Shown here one piece after another: positions 51,755 through 60,573 of a DNA stretch of 64,000 nt; position 1 is the first letter of the stretch; each line of letters begins with the position of its first letter. The stretch comes from Agrilutibacter niabensis (lineage in GTDB: Bacteria; Pseudomonadota; Gammaproteobacteria; Xanthomonadales; Xanthomonadaceae), in assembly GCF_042657165.1 (NCBI RefSeq), contig NZ_JBHSNJ010000002.1, positions 186,001 through 250,000 of the forward strand, written 5' to 3'. The translations under genes and the position numbers were made by a program. Below the pieces are notes generated by a model. That model was not told the origin of the DNA. It did no database searches and was given only the letters and a program-made list of their open reading frames with translations.

Positions 51755-51852
51755 GGCTGGCGCTGCCTCCTTAGACACTGGCGCTGCCTCCCTGGACAGT
51801 TGCCTCGTGGGTTTCCTGCATGGGACGAGGCCCTCACGCCTAGGCGGCTGGC

Positions 51853-51882
51853 AAAAAAATGGCCCGGTTACCGGGCCATTTT
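51853..51882. terminator. Rho-independent terminator between convergent genes
   Basis: Stem ATGGCCCGGT/ACCGGGCCAT with a short loop is preceded by a run of seven A residues and followed by four T. On the minus strand the seven T residues make it a good terminator for the beta-helix gene ending at 51922; on the plus strand it may end the GIY-YIG transcript. Confidence 0.85.
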
Positions 51883-51921
51883 GCGCATCTCGGATGCTTC
51901 TGAACGCAACGCCAGCGACTT

Positions 51922-52908
51922 TTATTGCGTTGCCTGCGTCGATGTAAACGAGCCGTTACTGGTGTTCCCACTGATCATATTGTCGCCGTACGAATAGATC
52001 GTCCCGCCGTTCTCGAGCAGCACCCCATTCCTGTTGACCGTGATGATGTTGCCCTCAATGCGCGCGGTCGCGACTGCGCCATCGGCTCTCACACCGGCTG
52101 CCGTGGTCGTGGCGAAGCCGTTGCCGGCGATGGCGTTGTCCTTGACAACTACCCGCGCAGACCCGCCCGAAGCGTCACGCACCAGTACGCCATCGAAGCC
52201 GTTACCCGTGATCTGCGAATTTCGAACGGTAGCCCATGCGGAATAGGTTGAGCCGCTGCCATCAACGACCACGCCAGAATTGTTGTGCGCCAGATTGACG
52301 CCATCGATATCCACGATGGCGTAGGAATTCCCAGTCGGAACCGCACCAATGCCCCCGCCACCACTTGCTGCAGGCTGTCCGTTCGCATTGATGGTGCTGT
52401 TGCGCACCGTGACACGAACAGTCCCGGCAGTCGGAGCTACCAGGATTCCATAAGACGGACTAGCGCCGCGGAAGCCTTCAATAGCGCAGTCCTCGATTAC
52501 AACTTCCGCCGCCGAAATCACTCGGATGCCGTTAAGCCCCGTGCCCAATCCTTCGATCGTCAGCCCTCGCAGCGTGACTCGATCGGTGGTTGCGGCATTG
52601 ATGATGATCGCGTTGGTACCGCTGACGACCACGCCAGCCTCACCCCCGTTGTTGTTGATCGTAATCGACTTGGTGATGGTCACACCGCCAAACCCACCCG
52701 GATCCAGGACGCTGATTTCACCACCGGCTGCTGTCTTGGAAATCGCGCCAGCAAACGTCTTGCAGGGAGCGGTGCGACTGCAGGGATTTGCGTCATCGCC
52801 TACTCCTGAAACCCACGTACGCGTTGCCTGTGCCGAAGCAACGCCGTGCATGCAAATGAAAATGATGGCAGCCAGCGCCAGCCGGCCGGTCAGTGAGTGC
52901 TTCCACAT
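51922..52908 (-). CDS. Secreted right-handed parallel beta-helix protein
   Basis: A 328-residue protein with a signal peptide (MWKHSLTGRLALAAIIFICMHGVASAQ). After a disulfide-bearing NPCSRTAPCKTF segment come many short strand-turn repeats (VTITKSITINNNGGEAGVV, VTLRGLTIEGLG, VVIEDCAIEGF, VRNSTINANGQ, ATVRNSQITGNGFDG, IEGNIITVNRNGV), typical of parallel beta-helix proteins related to pectate-lyase folds. No catalytic motif is evident. Function unknown; cell-surface or extracellular binding is possible. GGGGA precedes the ATG at 52908. The gene is AT-richer than its neighbours. Confidence 0.82.
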   Translation of the reverse strand: MWKHSLTGRLALAAIIFICMHGVASAQATRTWVSGVGDDANPCSRTAPCKTFAGAISKTAAGGEISVLDPGGFGGVTITKSITINNNGGEAGVVVSGTNAIIINAATTDRVTLRGLTIEGLGTGLNGIRVISAAEVVIEDCAIEGFRGASPSYGILVAPTAGTVRVTVRNSTINANGQPAASGGGGIGAVPTGNSYAIVDIDGVNLAHNNSGVVVDGSGSTYSAWATVRNSQITGNGFDGVLVRDASGGSARVVVKDNAIAGNGFATTTAAGVRADGAVATARIEGNIITVNRNGVLLENGGTIYSYGDNMISGNTSNGSFTSTQATQ

Positions 52909-53170
52909 TGTTATTTTCCCCTTGATGAACGATGCCGGCGATTCAGTGCCAGCTCCTGAAACCAGCGTCCGAGCCCGCCGATGGAGAGGCCGGATGCACA
53001 TCCTTGCCCTGCAAAAACGGCGAAACGCGAAAAACGCAGTGAAGCCCCTGGTAGCCCCTGCTGGGAGCGCTAGCATCGTAAGCCCCCCCAAGGGCAAACG
53101 CACCCGAAGCACCGACAGTCCTCGACCGGGGCCTGGACGGGGGCCGCCCGGCGCCCCACATTCGCTTAAC

Positions 53171-53210
53171 GGAAAAAGGAAAAGAAAACGGCCCGGAAAT
53201 TCCGGGCCGT
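53171..53210 (-). terminator. Rho-independent terminator
   Basis: A perfect 11-bp palindrome stem ACGGCCCGGAA/TTCCGGGCCGT (53188-53210) follows A-rich sequence on the plus strand, giving T-rich sequence after the stem on the minus strand. It would end the minus-strand transcript from the TonB-C gene about 120 bases past its stop codon. Confidence 0.75.
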
Positions 53211-53235
53211 CAGGGGTCCTCCGTACAGGGCTGGA

Positions 53236-53312
53236 ATCAAGGCATGGGCAGCTTCAACTGAGTACGGCGTGCAACGCGCGCCGTACTCAGACGCCATCAA
53301 GGCATGCGCAGC
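53236..53312. repeat. Direct repeat pair flanking an inverted repeat
   Basis: ATCAAGGCATGGGCAGC at 53236-53252 and the same sequence with one change (C at the twelfth base) at 53296-53312 lie exactly 60 bases apart. Between them, TGAGTACGGCG (53259-53269) and CGCCGTACTCA (53279-53289) form a perfect 11-bp stem with a 9-base loop. Confidence 0.8.
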
Positions 53313-53326
53313 GAAAGGGGGCGCTA

Positions 53327-54058
53327 CTACTTCTTCGCCTTTGCAAATGGCAATCCCTGCAGGAGAAGCTTCTCAGTGCTGCTGCAGGCTTCGGGCGTAT
53401 CACTGCACCGCAGGGCCAGCTTCACCACGGGATCGCCGTCCACCATGACCGGTCGGTAGTGGACCGCAACATTGGCAACGCCGTTCTTGAAGACGAACAA
53501 CCAGAACTCGCGCGCGGCCGGATCACCGACCTGCACGAAACGGCTTCGCACGGCGTAGGGAGACGGCCAGAACTGGTCAGGCGGCGCCTTGATCGAGGCA
53601 TCCGCCTCCGCGGCCGTCGCGTAGGCCATCGCCTGGTCGTCCAGGATGTAGCGTGGCCGCCGGTGCGTGGCTGGCCAATCGATCTTCTGGTAACCCAGGC
53701 CCGCCTTCATGTTGAAGGTGATCGGAAGGGAAAGATGGCCGTCACGGGCACCAGCACGCTGGGACTCGGTCAACGTTACGCCCTTGACCGAAGCCAGCGC
53801 GGCATCGTTGAGGAGCTTTTTGTCTCCCTGCTTCACCACTGCGTCGACCACGAGTCCACACGCATCGAGCGTGAGGTCCAGGACCACTTCGCCGCCGACC
53901 CCCCGTTTGGCCATCTCGACCGGATAGTCGGGGCCCCGCAGTGGCTTGCCTGGCACGCACGCTGGTGCCGCCGGATCCGGCAGCGGTTGTCCGAACAGCG
54001 GCGCCGTGGCCACGGCCATCACCAATGCCAATCCCGATACGTTGTGCCTGATACCCAT
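53327..54058 (-). CDS. Periplasmic TonB C-terminal-like domain protein
   Basis: A 243-residue protein with a cleavable signal (GLALVMAVATAPLFGQP) rather than a TonB membrane anchor. Residues about 40-120 resemble a TonB-C domain (KPLRGPDYPVEMAKRGVGGEVVLDLTLDACG, LLNDAALASVKGV). The C-terminal half is not recognised and ends FAKAKK. It may bind partner proteins in the periplasm, but lacking the proline-rich arm and membrane helix it cannot be a standard energy transducer. GAGGGGAA precedes the ATG at 54058. Confidence 0.68.
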   Translation of the reverse strand: MGIRHNVSGLALVMAVATAPLFGQPLPDPAAPACVPGKPLRGPDYPVEMAKRGVGGEVVLDLTLDACGLVVDAVVKQGDKKLLNDAALASVKGVTLTESQRAGARDGHLSLPITFNMKAGLGYQKIDWPATHRRPRYILDDQAMAYATAAEADASIKAPPDQFWPSPYAVRSRFVQVGDPAAREFWLFVFKNGVANVAVHYRPVMVDGDPVVKLALRCSDTPEACSSTEKLLLQGLPFAKAKK

Positions 54059-54119
54059 GGTTTCCCCTCGGTGCGAACACTTCGTCGTCCCGGTCAGTAT
54101 GCCGGATGGGGCAATACGC

Positions 54120-54150
54120 AAAAAAAAGCGGCCGGGAATTCCGGCCGCTT
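54120..54150 (-). terminator. Rho-independent terminator of hutU
   Basis: On the minus strand the stem GCGGCCGG/CCGGCCGC with a five-base loop is followed by a run of eight T residues. It starts 22 bases past the hutU stop codon. Confidence 0.88.
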
Positions 54151-54170
54151 CGTTCCTTCCCGCGCCTTCC

Positions 54171-55835
54171 TTACAGCATCGGCAACTTGAGGCCCTGTTC
54201 CTTCGCGCAGGCCTTGGCGATGTCGTACCCCGCATCCGCATGCCGCATGACGCCGGTGCCCGGATCGTTCCACAGCACGCGCGCGATGCGCTTGTCGGCC
54301 GCTTCGGTGCCGTCGCAGACGATGACCACGCCCGAGTGCTGCGAATAGCCCATGCCGACCCCGCCGCCGTGGTGCAGCGATACCCAGGTCGCACCGCCGG
54401 CGACGTTGAGCATCGCGTTGAGCAGTGGCCAGTCGGATACTGCGTCGGAGCCGTCGCGCATGGATTCGGTTTCGCGGTTGGGCGAAGCCACCGAGCCGCT
54501 GTCGAGGTGGTCGCGCCCGATCACGACCGGTGCCTTGAGTTCGCCGTTGCGCACCATTTCGTTGAAGGCGAGGCCGAGCTTGTGGCGCACGCCCAGGCCG
54601 ACCCAGCAGATGCGCGCCGGCAGGCCCTGGAAGCTGATGCGTTCGCGCGCCATGTCCAGCCAGCGGTGCAGGTGCGCGTCGTCCGGGATCAGTTCCTTGA
54701 CCTTGGCGTCGGTCTTGTAGATGTCCTCCGGATCGCCGCTGAGCGCGACCCACCGGAACGGGCCGACGCCGCGGCAGAACAGCGGCCGCACGTAGGCGGG
54801 AACGAAACCCGGGAAGTCGAAGGCGTTCGTGCAGCCTTCGTCCTTGGCCATCTGGCGGATGTTGTTGCCGTAGTCGACCGTGGGGATGCCCTGCGCGTGA
54901 AAGGCGAGCATGGCTTCCACGTGCACGCGCATCGACTGCTTCGCGGCATCGCGGACCTTCTCGGGATTCGCCTTCTGCTCGTCGAGCCAGCGCTCGACGG
55001 TCCAGCCGATCGGCAGGTAGCCGTGCACGGGATCGTGTGCCGAAGTCTGGTCGGTGACGCAGTCCGGACGCACGCCGCGCTTGACCATCTCCGGCAGGAG
55101 CTCCGCGGCATTGCCGAGCAATGCGATCGACTTGGCCTCGCCCGCGGCGGTGTACCTGGCGATGCGCGCGAGCGCGTCGTCGAGGTCGGTGGCCTGTTCG
55201 TCGACGTAACGCGTGCGCAGTCGGAAGTCGATGCTGGTCTGGCGGCACTCGATGGTGAGCGAACACGCGCCGGCCAGCGATGCGGCCAGCGGCTGCGCGC
55301 CGCCCATGCCGCCCAGGCCGGCGGTGAGGATCCACTTGCCCTTGAGGCTGCCGTCGTAGTGCTGGCGACCCATCTCCACGAAGGTTTCGTAGGTGCCCTG
55401 CACGATGCCCTGCGAGCCGATGTAGATCCACGAACCCGCCGTCATCTGGCCGTACATCATCAGGCCCTTGCGATCGAGCTCGTTGAAGTGCTCCCACGTC
55501 GCCCAGTGCGGCACCAGGTTGGAATTGGCGAGCAGCACGCGCGGCGCGTCGGGGTGCGTCGGGAAGATGCCGACCGGCTTGCCGGACTGCACCAGCAGAG
55601 TCTCGTTGTCCTCGAGTTCGCGCAGCGACTTGAGGATGGCGTCGTAGGACTCCCAGTCGCGCGCGGCGCGGCCGATGCCACCGTAGACGACGAGTTCGGT
55701 CGGGTTCTCGGCGACTTCGGCATCGAGGTTGTTCTGCAGCATCCGGTACGGGGCTTCGGTCAGCCACGACTTGCAGTTGAGCGTGTTGCCGCGGGGGGCG
55801 CGGATGGTGCGCGAACGGTCGATGCGGGTGGACAT
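54171..55835 (-). CDS. hutU: Urocanate hydratase
   Basis: A 554-residue cytoplasmic enzyme that converts urocanate to imidazolonepropionate, the second step of histidine degradation, with tightly bound NAD. Family signatures include VYGGIGRAARDWESY, LTAGLGGMGGAQPLA, the active-site Cys in LFCRGVGPFRWVALSGDPED, and HHGGGVGMGYSQHSG. The length is usual for HutU. It is a single gene ending at a terminator and divergent from a TetR-family regulator, not the HutC regulator that often controls hut genes. hutF and hutI lie 5 kb away; hutH and hutG are not in the window. Confidence 0.96.
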   Translation of the reverse strand: MSTRIDRSRTIRAPRGNTLNCKSWLTEAPYRMLQNNLDAEVAENPTELVVYGGIGRAARDWESYDAILKSLRELEDNETLLVQSGKPVGIFPTHPDAPRVLLANSNLVPHWATWEHFNELDRKGLMMYGQMTAGSWIYIGSQGIVQGTYETFVEMGRQHYDGSLKGKWILTAGLGGMGGAQPLAASLAGACSLTIECRQTSIDFRLRTRYVDEQATDLDDALARIARYTAAGEAKSIALLGNAAELLPEMVKRGVRPDCVTDQTSAHDPVHGYLPIGWTVERWLDEQKANPEKVRDAAKQSMRVHVEAMLAFHAQGIPTVDYGNNIRQMAKDEGCTNAFDFPGFVPAYVRPLFCRGVGPFRWVALSGDPEDIYKTDAKVKELIPDDAHLHRWLDMARERISFQGLPARICWVGLGVRHKLGLAFNEMVRNGELKAPVVIGRDHLDSGSVASPNRETESMRDGSDAVSDWPLLNAMLNVAGGATWVSLHHGGGVGMGYSQHSGVVIVCDGTEAADKRIARVLWNDPGTGVMRHADAGYDIAKACAKEQGLKLPML

Positions 55836-55979
55836 GGCGGCTACCTGCGGTGCAGAAATGGGAAGGGGAACGTTGCGGAAAATTATCGCGCCGGGGTGCT
55901 CGCCGCTGCCATGCATTCGTACGGACCGCGACGCGGTTCTGGCGCTCGAAGGTGCTGTTCGCGCCGATTCGCCGACTTT

Positions 55980-55996
55980 TGTATACGCTGTATACA
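55980..55996. promoter_or_regulatory. Predicted TetR-family operator overlapping the regulator start
   Basis: A perfect inverted repeat TGTATAC-GCT-GTATACA ends on the A of the regulator ATG at 55996. Position directly at the start codon suggests autorepression. It lies 145 bases from the hutU start, so control of hutU by the same site is possible. Confidence 0.78.
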
Positions 55997-56580
55997 TGCC
56001 CACCCGGAACAGCACCGCCGAACGCATCCTGCAGGCCGCACGCGCCCTGTTCGAGCGCGGCGGCGCGGAAGCGGTGAGCATGCGCCGCGTGGCCGATGCG
56101 GTCGGTGTCACGCCGATGGCGATCTACCGCCATTTCCCCAATCGCGACGCCCTGCTCAAGCGCATCAGCGACGACAGTTTCGACGCGATCGCACGGCATT
56201 GGCTGGCACGCAACCAGGGCGGCGATGTCCTGTCGCGCGTGATCGCTCTGCAGCGGATCTACCTGGACTACGCGTTGGCGCATCCGCACCTCTTCGACCA
56301 CGCGTTCTCGGCGCGACGGGCGGATGCGCGGCGGTATCCCGAGGATTTCCGCGCCGGCTTGTCGCCGACGCTGAGTGTCGCGGCCGAAGCGGTGGCCGAG
56401 GCAATGCGGGCCGGATTGCTGCGCCAGGATGATGCCTGGGATGTGGCGATCACGCTGTGGGCGCATACGCACGGACTGGTGGCGCTGTATCGCGCCGGTC
56501 GCTTCAGTTACGACGAACCGCAGTTCCGGCGCTTCTACGAGCAGTCCCTGCTGCGGCTGCTGGAGGGACTGAAGCCGTAG
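55996..56580 (+). CDS. TetR-family transcriptional regulator
   Basis: A 194-residue regulator. The N-terminal TetR helix-turn-helix is clear: RILQAARALFERGGAEAVSMRRVADAVGVTPMAIYRHFPNRDAL (about residues 9-52). The C-terminal ligand domain (YALAHPHLFDHAFSARR, WDVAITLWAHTHGLVALYR) resembles the WHG-type TetR C-terminal domain. Ligand unknown. No Shine-Dalgarno is visible because the operator occupies the space before the ATG, which suggests a very short leader. Divergent from hutU, which makes urocanate pathway control a testable idea. Confidence 0.87.
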   Translation: MPTRNSTAERILQAARALFERGGAEAVSMRRVADAVGVTPMAIYRHFPNRDALLKRISDDSFDAIARHWLARNQGGDVLSRVIALQRIYLDYALAHPHLFDHAFSARRADARRYPEDFRAGLSPTLSVAAEAVAEAMRAGLLRQDDAWDVAITLWAHTHGLVALYRAGRFSYDEPQFRRFYEQSLLRLLEGLKP

Positions 56581-56596
56581 CTCGACTCCTGCACGA

Positions 56597-56624
56597 AAAC
56601 AAACGCCCGGCGGCGCCGGGCGTT
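56597..56624 (-). terminator. Rho-independent terminator of the small secreted protein
   Basis: Stem AACGCCCGGC/GCCGGGCGTT with a three-base loop (56602-56624); on the minus strand it is followed by TTTGTTTT-like sequence. It lies about 25 bases past the stop of the gene ending at 56650. Confidence 0.75.
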
Positions 56625-56649
56625 GGATGGGGCACATGGTGCTGCTGCT

Positions 56650-57015
56650 TCAGTGGATCGAAGGATCCAGCTTGCGCAGTGCATCGGCGATGTCGACTTC
56701 GCCGGTGCCCTGCAGGTCGTCGCGCGTGTAGGCGCGACCGTTCGCCCCGATGCATTTGCGATCCCTGCTGCTTGTACTGCGGCTGCGAATGTTGGTACCG
56801 GTCTCGCGCAGGCAGGTGCGGTCGTTGAGGTCCAGCTTCTTCGTTTCATCCTGCGCTGCAGGTGCGGTCGCGGCGTCCTGCGTTGCAAGTGCAGTATCGG
56901 CGGCGGGCGCTACCTGGCCGAGCGTGTCCGTGGCGGGCGTGGCCTGCGGTTCCGCGGCCTGCGCCACGGACACCAAGGCCAGCGCGCCCAACAGGCTGAT
57001 CATCACGCGTTTCAT
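56650..57015 (-). CDS. Small secreted protein of unknown function
   Basis: A 121-residue protein starting MKRVMISLLGALALVSVAQAAEP, a clear signal peptide. The mature part is low-complexity alanine/threonine-rich, then LDLNDRTCLRETGTNIRS and DRKCIGANGRAYTRDDLQ with two Cys that may form a disulfide, and a C-terminal DIADALRKLDPSIH. AAGGAG precedes the ATG at 57015. No family is recognised; it resembles short periplasmic proteins common in Xanthomonadaceae. Confidence 0.75.
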   Translation of the reverse strand: MKRVMISLLGALALVSVAQAAEPQATPATDTLGQVAPAADTALATQDAATAPAAQDETKKLDLNDRTCLRETGTNIRSRSTSSRDRKCIGANGRAYTRDDLQGTGEVDIADALRKLDPSIH

Positions 57016-57096
57016 GACGGGACTCCTTGGTGCGGTGCTTCCGCAACCAACCTTACGCCCCGGACTATGCAGCGGCATGTGCCGCGCGCCGCCGGT

Positions 57097-57642
57097 TCAG
57101 CGGCTTGTCAGCTGGGGCCGGCTGCTGCATTCGGCTTGACCGGCGTTGAAGGCAGTGACTTCCTCCGCAGTGGCCGGACGCGGTTCCACGCCATCGTCGA
57201 ACAACACGCGCCAGACACCGTCGGCATCCTTGCGCCAGACGGAATGGAAGGCGCCGAGCAGGTACCTGTCCTTGGCCTTGGGATCGAGGACCTCGAACAG
57301 GCTCGGACCGCTGGACCAGGCGACGTCCTCGACGCCGGGCACCATCGTCACCCGGGTCGGATACCAGCGCAGCAGGGCGCGCTTGCCTTCGATCAGGCTG
57401 GCCCAGCGCTTCACGATGGCCTCGCGGCCGCGGGTGGGTTCGGGCAAGGAGGCACCGAAGGCGGCGTGCTCCCCGACATGTCCGGCGAAGGACGCCGCGT
57501 CACGGTTGGCGACGGAGCGTGCGAAGCTCTGTTCGCGCTGCCAGACCGCGCACTCCTCGGCGCTGAGCTGCGGTGCCGGCGGCGCCGCCAAGGCGGGGAT
57601 CGAAGCGAACAGACTGGCGAAGACAAACGAGCGCAGGCGCAT
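57097..57642 (-). CDS. Secreted SnoaL/DUF4440-like (NTF2 fold) protein
   Basis: A 181-residue protein with signal peptide ending IPALAAPP. The body (ECAVWQREQSFARSVANRDAASFAGHVGEHAAFG, RGREAIVKRWASLI, WRVLFDDGVE) has the helix-strand pattern of NTF2-like DUF4440 proteins. These bind small ligands or are ketosteroid isomerase-like, but no catalytic residue can be named. It is 81 bases upstream of the small secreted protein on the same strand and might be co-transcribed. Confidence 0.75.
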   Translation of the reverse strand: MRLRSFVFASLFASIPALAAPPAPQLSAEECAVWQREQSFARSVANRDAASFAGHVGEHAAFGASLPEPTRGREAIVKRWASLIEGKRALLRWYPTRVTMVPGVEDVAWSSGPSLFEVLDPKAKDRYLLGAFHSVWRKDADGVWRVLFDDGVEPRPATAEEVTAFNAGQAECSSRPQLTSR

Positions 57643-57745
57643 GGGGGTTCCGATGGAATTGCCGGATCGGCCGACATCTTGCCAGCCATGTCGAAGCAAA
57701 CGCCCTGCAATAGTTGTCGCGTGGGTCGCTGGCTATGATCGCGCG

Positions 57746-58975
57746 ATGCCCCTGCTCCGATCCGTGGCGCTTGCCGCCTTCATTGCCCTGGCCCTGGCCA
57801 CCTGCGCGTCGACGCCTGTCGATCAGGACGAAACCCCTTCGGTGCTGCTGGTCTCGATCGACAGCTTCCGCGCGGATTACCTCGATCGCGGCCTCACCCC
57901 CAACCTCGAACGAATCGCCCGCGACGGCGTTCGCGCAAGGTGGATGAACCCGTCGTATCCCTCACTCACCTTCCCCAACCACTACACGCTGGTCACGGGG
58001 CTGCGTCCGGACCACCACGGCATCGTGCACAACACCATGCACGACCAGGCGCTGGGCGAATTCCGCAATTCGGACGAGAAGGCGGTGCGCGATCCGCGCT
58101 GGTGGGGCGGCGAACCGTTGTGGGTGACCGCCGAGAAGGCCGGCCTGCGCACGGCCACGCTGTTCTGGCCCGGCAGCGAGGCTCCGATCAACGGCACTTG
58201 GCCTACCGACTGGATCGGTTACGACGAATCGATGTCGATGTCGCAGCGTGTCGACAAGTTGGTGGGCTGGCTGGCGCGCCCTGCCGGCAAGCGTCCGCGG
58301 CTGGCCACGCTGTACTTCGAAGCACTGGATGAGACCGCGCATTCCTTCGGCCCCGATTCGCCGCAGACGAGCGCGACGCTGGCGGAGATCGACGCGGCGA
58401 TCGGCCACCTGCTGCAGGGCCTGGCGAAGCGCGGGCTGCGCGAGCGCGTGAACCTGGTGATCGTCTCCGACCACGGCATGGCGCCAGTGCCAGCGTCGCA
58501 TGCGTTGAACATCGAGACGCTCGTGGACGCCATCGATGCGAGGTACGTAAGCACGGGCGAAGTCCTGGGCTTCGTGCCGCTGGCCGGCCACGAAGCCGCG
58601 GCGGAGAAAAAGCTGCTGGGCCGGCACGATCACTTCGAATGCTGGCGCAAGTCCGAGATGCCGGTGCGCTGGCACTACGGGACGCATCCGCGCGTCCCAC
58701 CCATCGTGTGCCAGATGGATGTCGGCTGGAATGCGGTCACGCCGCAGAAGCTGGCGACGCGCAAGCCGGGAACGCCGCGCGGATCGCATGGCTACGACCC
58801 GATGGATCCTTCGATGCGCGCCCTGTTCATCGCACAGGGCCCGTCGTTCCGGCGCAACACCGAGCTCGCTCCGTTCGACAATGTCGACGTGTATCCGCTG
58901 CTGGCGAAACTGGTCGGGATCGAGCCCAGGCCCAATGACGGCGACATCGCGCCGCTGTTGCCGGCGCTGAAATAG
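57746..58975 (+). CDS. Alkaline phosphatase-superfamily nucleotide pyrophosphatase/phosphodiesterase (NPP), lipoprotein
   Basis: A 409-residue exported enzyme with a lipobox-like LATC at residues 17-20. Metal and catalytic residues follow the Xanthomonas NPP layout: Asp39 in VSIDSF, nucleophile Thr75 in PSLTFPNHYT, then EALDETAHSFG, VSDHGMAP (Asp-His) and a late GSHGYDP His. It should hydrolyse phosphodiester or pyrophosphate bonds, such as nucleotides, in the periplasm. ATG at 57746 is used because it begins the signal peptide. Confidence 0.9.
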   Translation: MPLLRSVALAAFIALALATCASTPVDQDETPSVLLVSIDSFRADYLDRGLTPNLERIARDGVRARWMNPSYPSLTFPNHYTLVTGLRPDHHGIVHNTMHDQALGEFRNSDEKAVRDPRWWGGEPLWVTAEKAGLRTATLFWPGSEAPINGTWPTDWIGYDESMSMSQRVDKLVGWLARPAGKRPRLATLYFEALDETAHSFGPDSPQTSATLAEIDAAIGHLLQGLAKRGLRERVNLVIVSDHGMAPVPASHALNIETLVDAIDARYVSTGEVLGFVPLAGHEAAAEKKLLGRHDHFECWRKSEMPVRWHYGTHPRVPPIVCQMDVGWNAVTPQKLATRKPGTPRGSHGYDPMDPSMRALFIAQGPSFRRNTELAPFDNVDVYPLLAKLVGIEPRPNDGDIAPLLPALK

Positions 58976-59049
58976 CCGGAATTCGCGGCGTTCACATACA
59001 TGTCCGAATCCGGCGAGTCCGGGCCGCGCCGCGGTGCTAGCCTGCGTCC

Positions 59050-60573
59050 ATGTCGAACCTGTCGGCCGCGCCCAACCTCCCCGATGCGCAGACCTGCGAA
59101 CAGGCCCGGCGCAGTCGCGATCCGCGCTTCGATGGCCTGTTCTTCACCGCGGTGCCGAGCACGAAGATCTATTGCCGCCCGGTCTGCCCTGCGCCGATGG
59201 CCAAGCGCGTCGCCTACTACGCCAGCGCGGCGGCCGCGGAAGCCGCCGGTTATCGCCCGTGCCTGCGCTGCCGCCCTGAACTGTCGCCCAATGACGGTGC
59301 CTGGCGCCGTGGCGATGCGGTGGTGGCGCGCGCGCTGAAACTGATCGAGCAGGGCGTGCTGGACGAGGAACCGCTGGCCGCGTTGGCCGAACGCGTCGAT
59401 ATCGGCGAACGGCAGTTGCGCCGGCTGTTCGTCGAACGCCTGGGCGTGTCGCCGGTCGGGGTGCACGGCACGCGGCGCCTGCTGTTCGCCAAGCAGCTGC
59501 TGACCGAAACCGCGATGCCGGTTACCGAAGTGGCGCTGGCCGCCGGCTTCGGCAGCCTGCGCCGCTTCAATGCCGCCTTCCTGGAGGCGTACCGCATGGC
59601 GCCGCGCGACCTGCGCAAGCAGCGCGTCGAAATCCCTGGCGACACGCTGACGCTGCGCCTCGGGTACCGCCCGCCGCATGATTTCGCCGCGATGCTGGAT
59701 TTCCTGCGCGGGCGCGCGCTGCCGGGCGTGGAAATCGTCGATGCGACGAGTTACTCGCGCGTCATTGGCCCCGCCGAAGCGCCCGGCTGGTTGCGGGTAT
59801 CGCAATGGCCGGATTCGCCCAGCCGCGGCCCCGGCCGGAATACCGGCGAGCACGCGCTGAAGCTGGAACTGCATGGAGCATCGCCAACGCGGATGCTGGA
59901 AATCGTCAACCGGTTGCGGCGCATGTTCGACCTGGATGCCGATCCACGCGCGATTGCCGATGCGTTGTCGGTGGACGCGCGCTTGCGTCCCCTGCTCAAG
60001 CAGCGGCCGGGACTGCGCGTGCCCAGCGGCTGGGACGGCTTCGAGATCGCCGTGCGCGCGATCATCGGACAGCAGATCAGCGTTGCCGGCGCGCGCACGC
60101 TGGCGGCGCGCTTGTCGCAGCGCTTCGGGCAACCGCTGCCCACGCCGTTCGCACCGGGACTGGACCACCTGTTTCCCACGCCCGACGCGCTGGCCGATGC
60201 CGACCTCGCGGCCATCGGCCTGACCCGGGCGCGTGCGGAAACCGTGCGGACGATGGCGCGGGCCCTGCTCGACGGCCGCGTCGACTTCAGGCCCGAACGC
60301 ACGCTGGACGATTTCACTGCGCGCTGGGTCGCGCTGCCCGGGATCGGCCCGTGGACCGCGCATTACATCGCCCTGCGCGCCCTCGGCCATCCCGATGCAT
60401 TTCCCGCCGACGACCTGGTATTGCAGCGCGCGGTCCCCAACGACGGGTCGCGCATGAGTGCGAAGGCACTCGGCGCACGCTCGGAATCATGGCGACCTTG
60501 GCGGGCCTATTCGGTCATCCACTTGTGGAAGGATTCGATGCCGGCCCCCAGGCCCGCGAAGGTGGCGGCATGA
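59050..60573 (+). CDS. Ada-AlkA fusion: adaptive-response regulator and DNA-3-methyladenine glycosylase
   Basis: A 507-residue multidomain protein. Residues about 10-80 are the Ada zinc domain (Cys42, Cys46, Cys71, Cys74 in YCRPVCPAPM and PCLRCRPE) that accepts a methyl group from phosphotriesters. Residues about 85-185 are an AraC-type helix-turn-helix (VALAAGFGSLRRFNAAF). Then come an AlkA N-terminal domain and the HhH-GPD glycosylase (IIGQQISVAGARTLAARL, LPGIGPWTAHYIALRAL, catalytic Asp in FPADDLVL). It repairs alkylated bases and probably activates its own operon. The stop overlaps ogt (ATGA). Confidence 0.93.
   Translation: MSNLSAAPNLPDAQTCEQARRSRDPRFDGLFFTAVPSTKIYCRPVCPAPMAKRVAYYASAAAAEAAGYRPCLRCRPELSPNDGAWRRGDAVVARALKLIEQGVLDEEPLAALAERVDIGERQLRRLFVERLGVSPVGVHGTRRLLFAKQLLTETAMPVTEVALAAGFGSLRRFNAAFLEAYRMAPRDLRKQRVEIPGDTLTLRLGYRPPHDFAAMLDFLRGRALPGVEIVDATSYSRVIGPAEAPGWLRVSQWPDSPSRGPGRNTGEHALKLELHGASPTRMLEIVNRLRRMFDLDADPRAIADALSVDARLRPLLKQRPGLRVPSGWDGFEIAVRAIIGQQISVAGARTLAARLSQRFGQPLPTPFAPGLDHLFPTPDALADADLAAIGLTRARAETVRTMARALLDGRVDFRPERTLDDFTARWVALPGIGPWTAHYIALRALGHPDAFPADDLVLQRAVPNDGSRMSAKALGARSESWRPWRAYSVIHLWKDSMPAPRPAKVAA

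Larger units (their letters stand above)
52909..53326. other. Long intergenic region, 418 bases
   Basis: No convincing gene is seen. The first part is the promoter and leader region of the beta-helix gene. From 53171 it holds a terminator (53171-53210), then a direct-repeat pair flanking an 11-bp inverted repeat (53236-53312), and it ends at the stop of the TonB-C protein. The structured part could be the 3-prime end of the TonB-C transcript or a small RNA. Confidence 0.6.
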
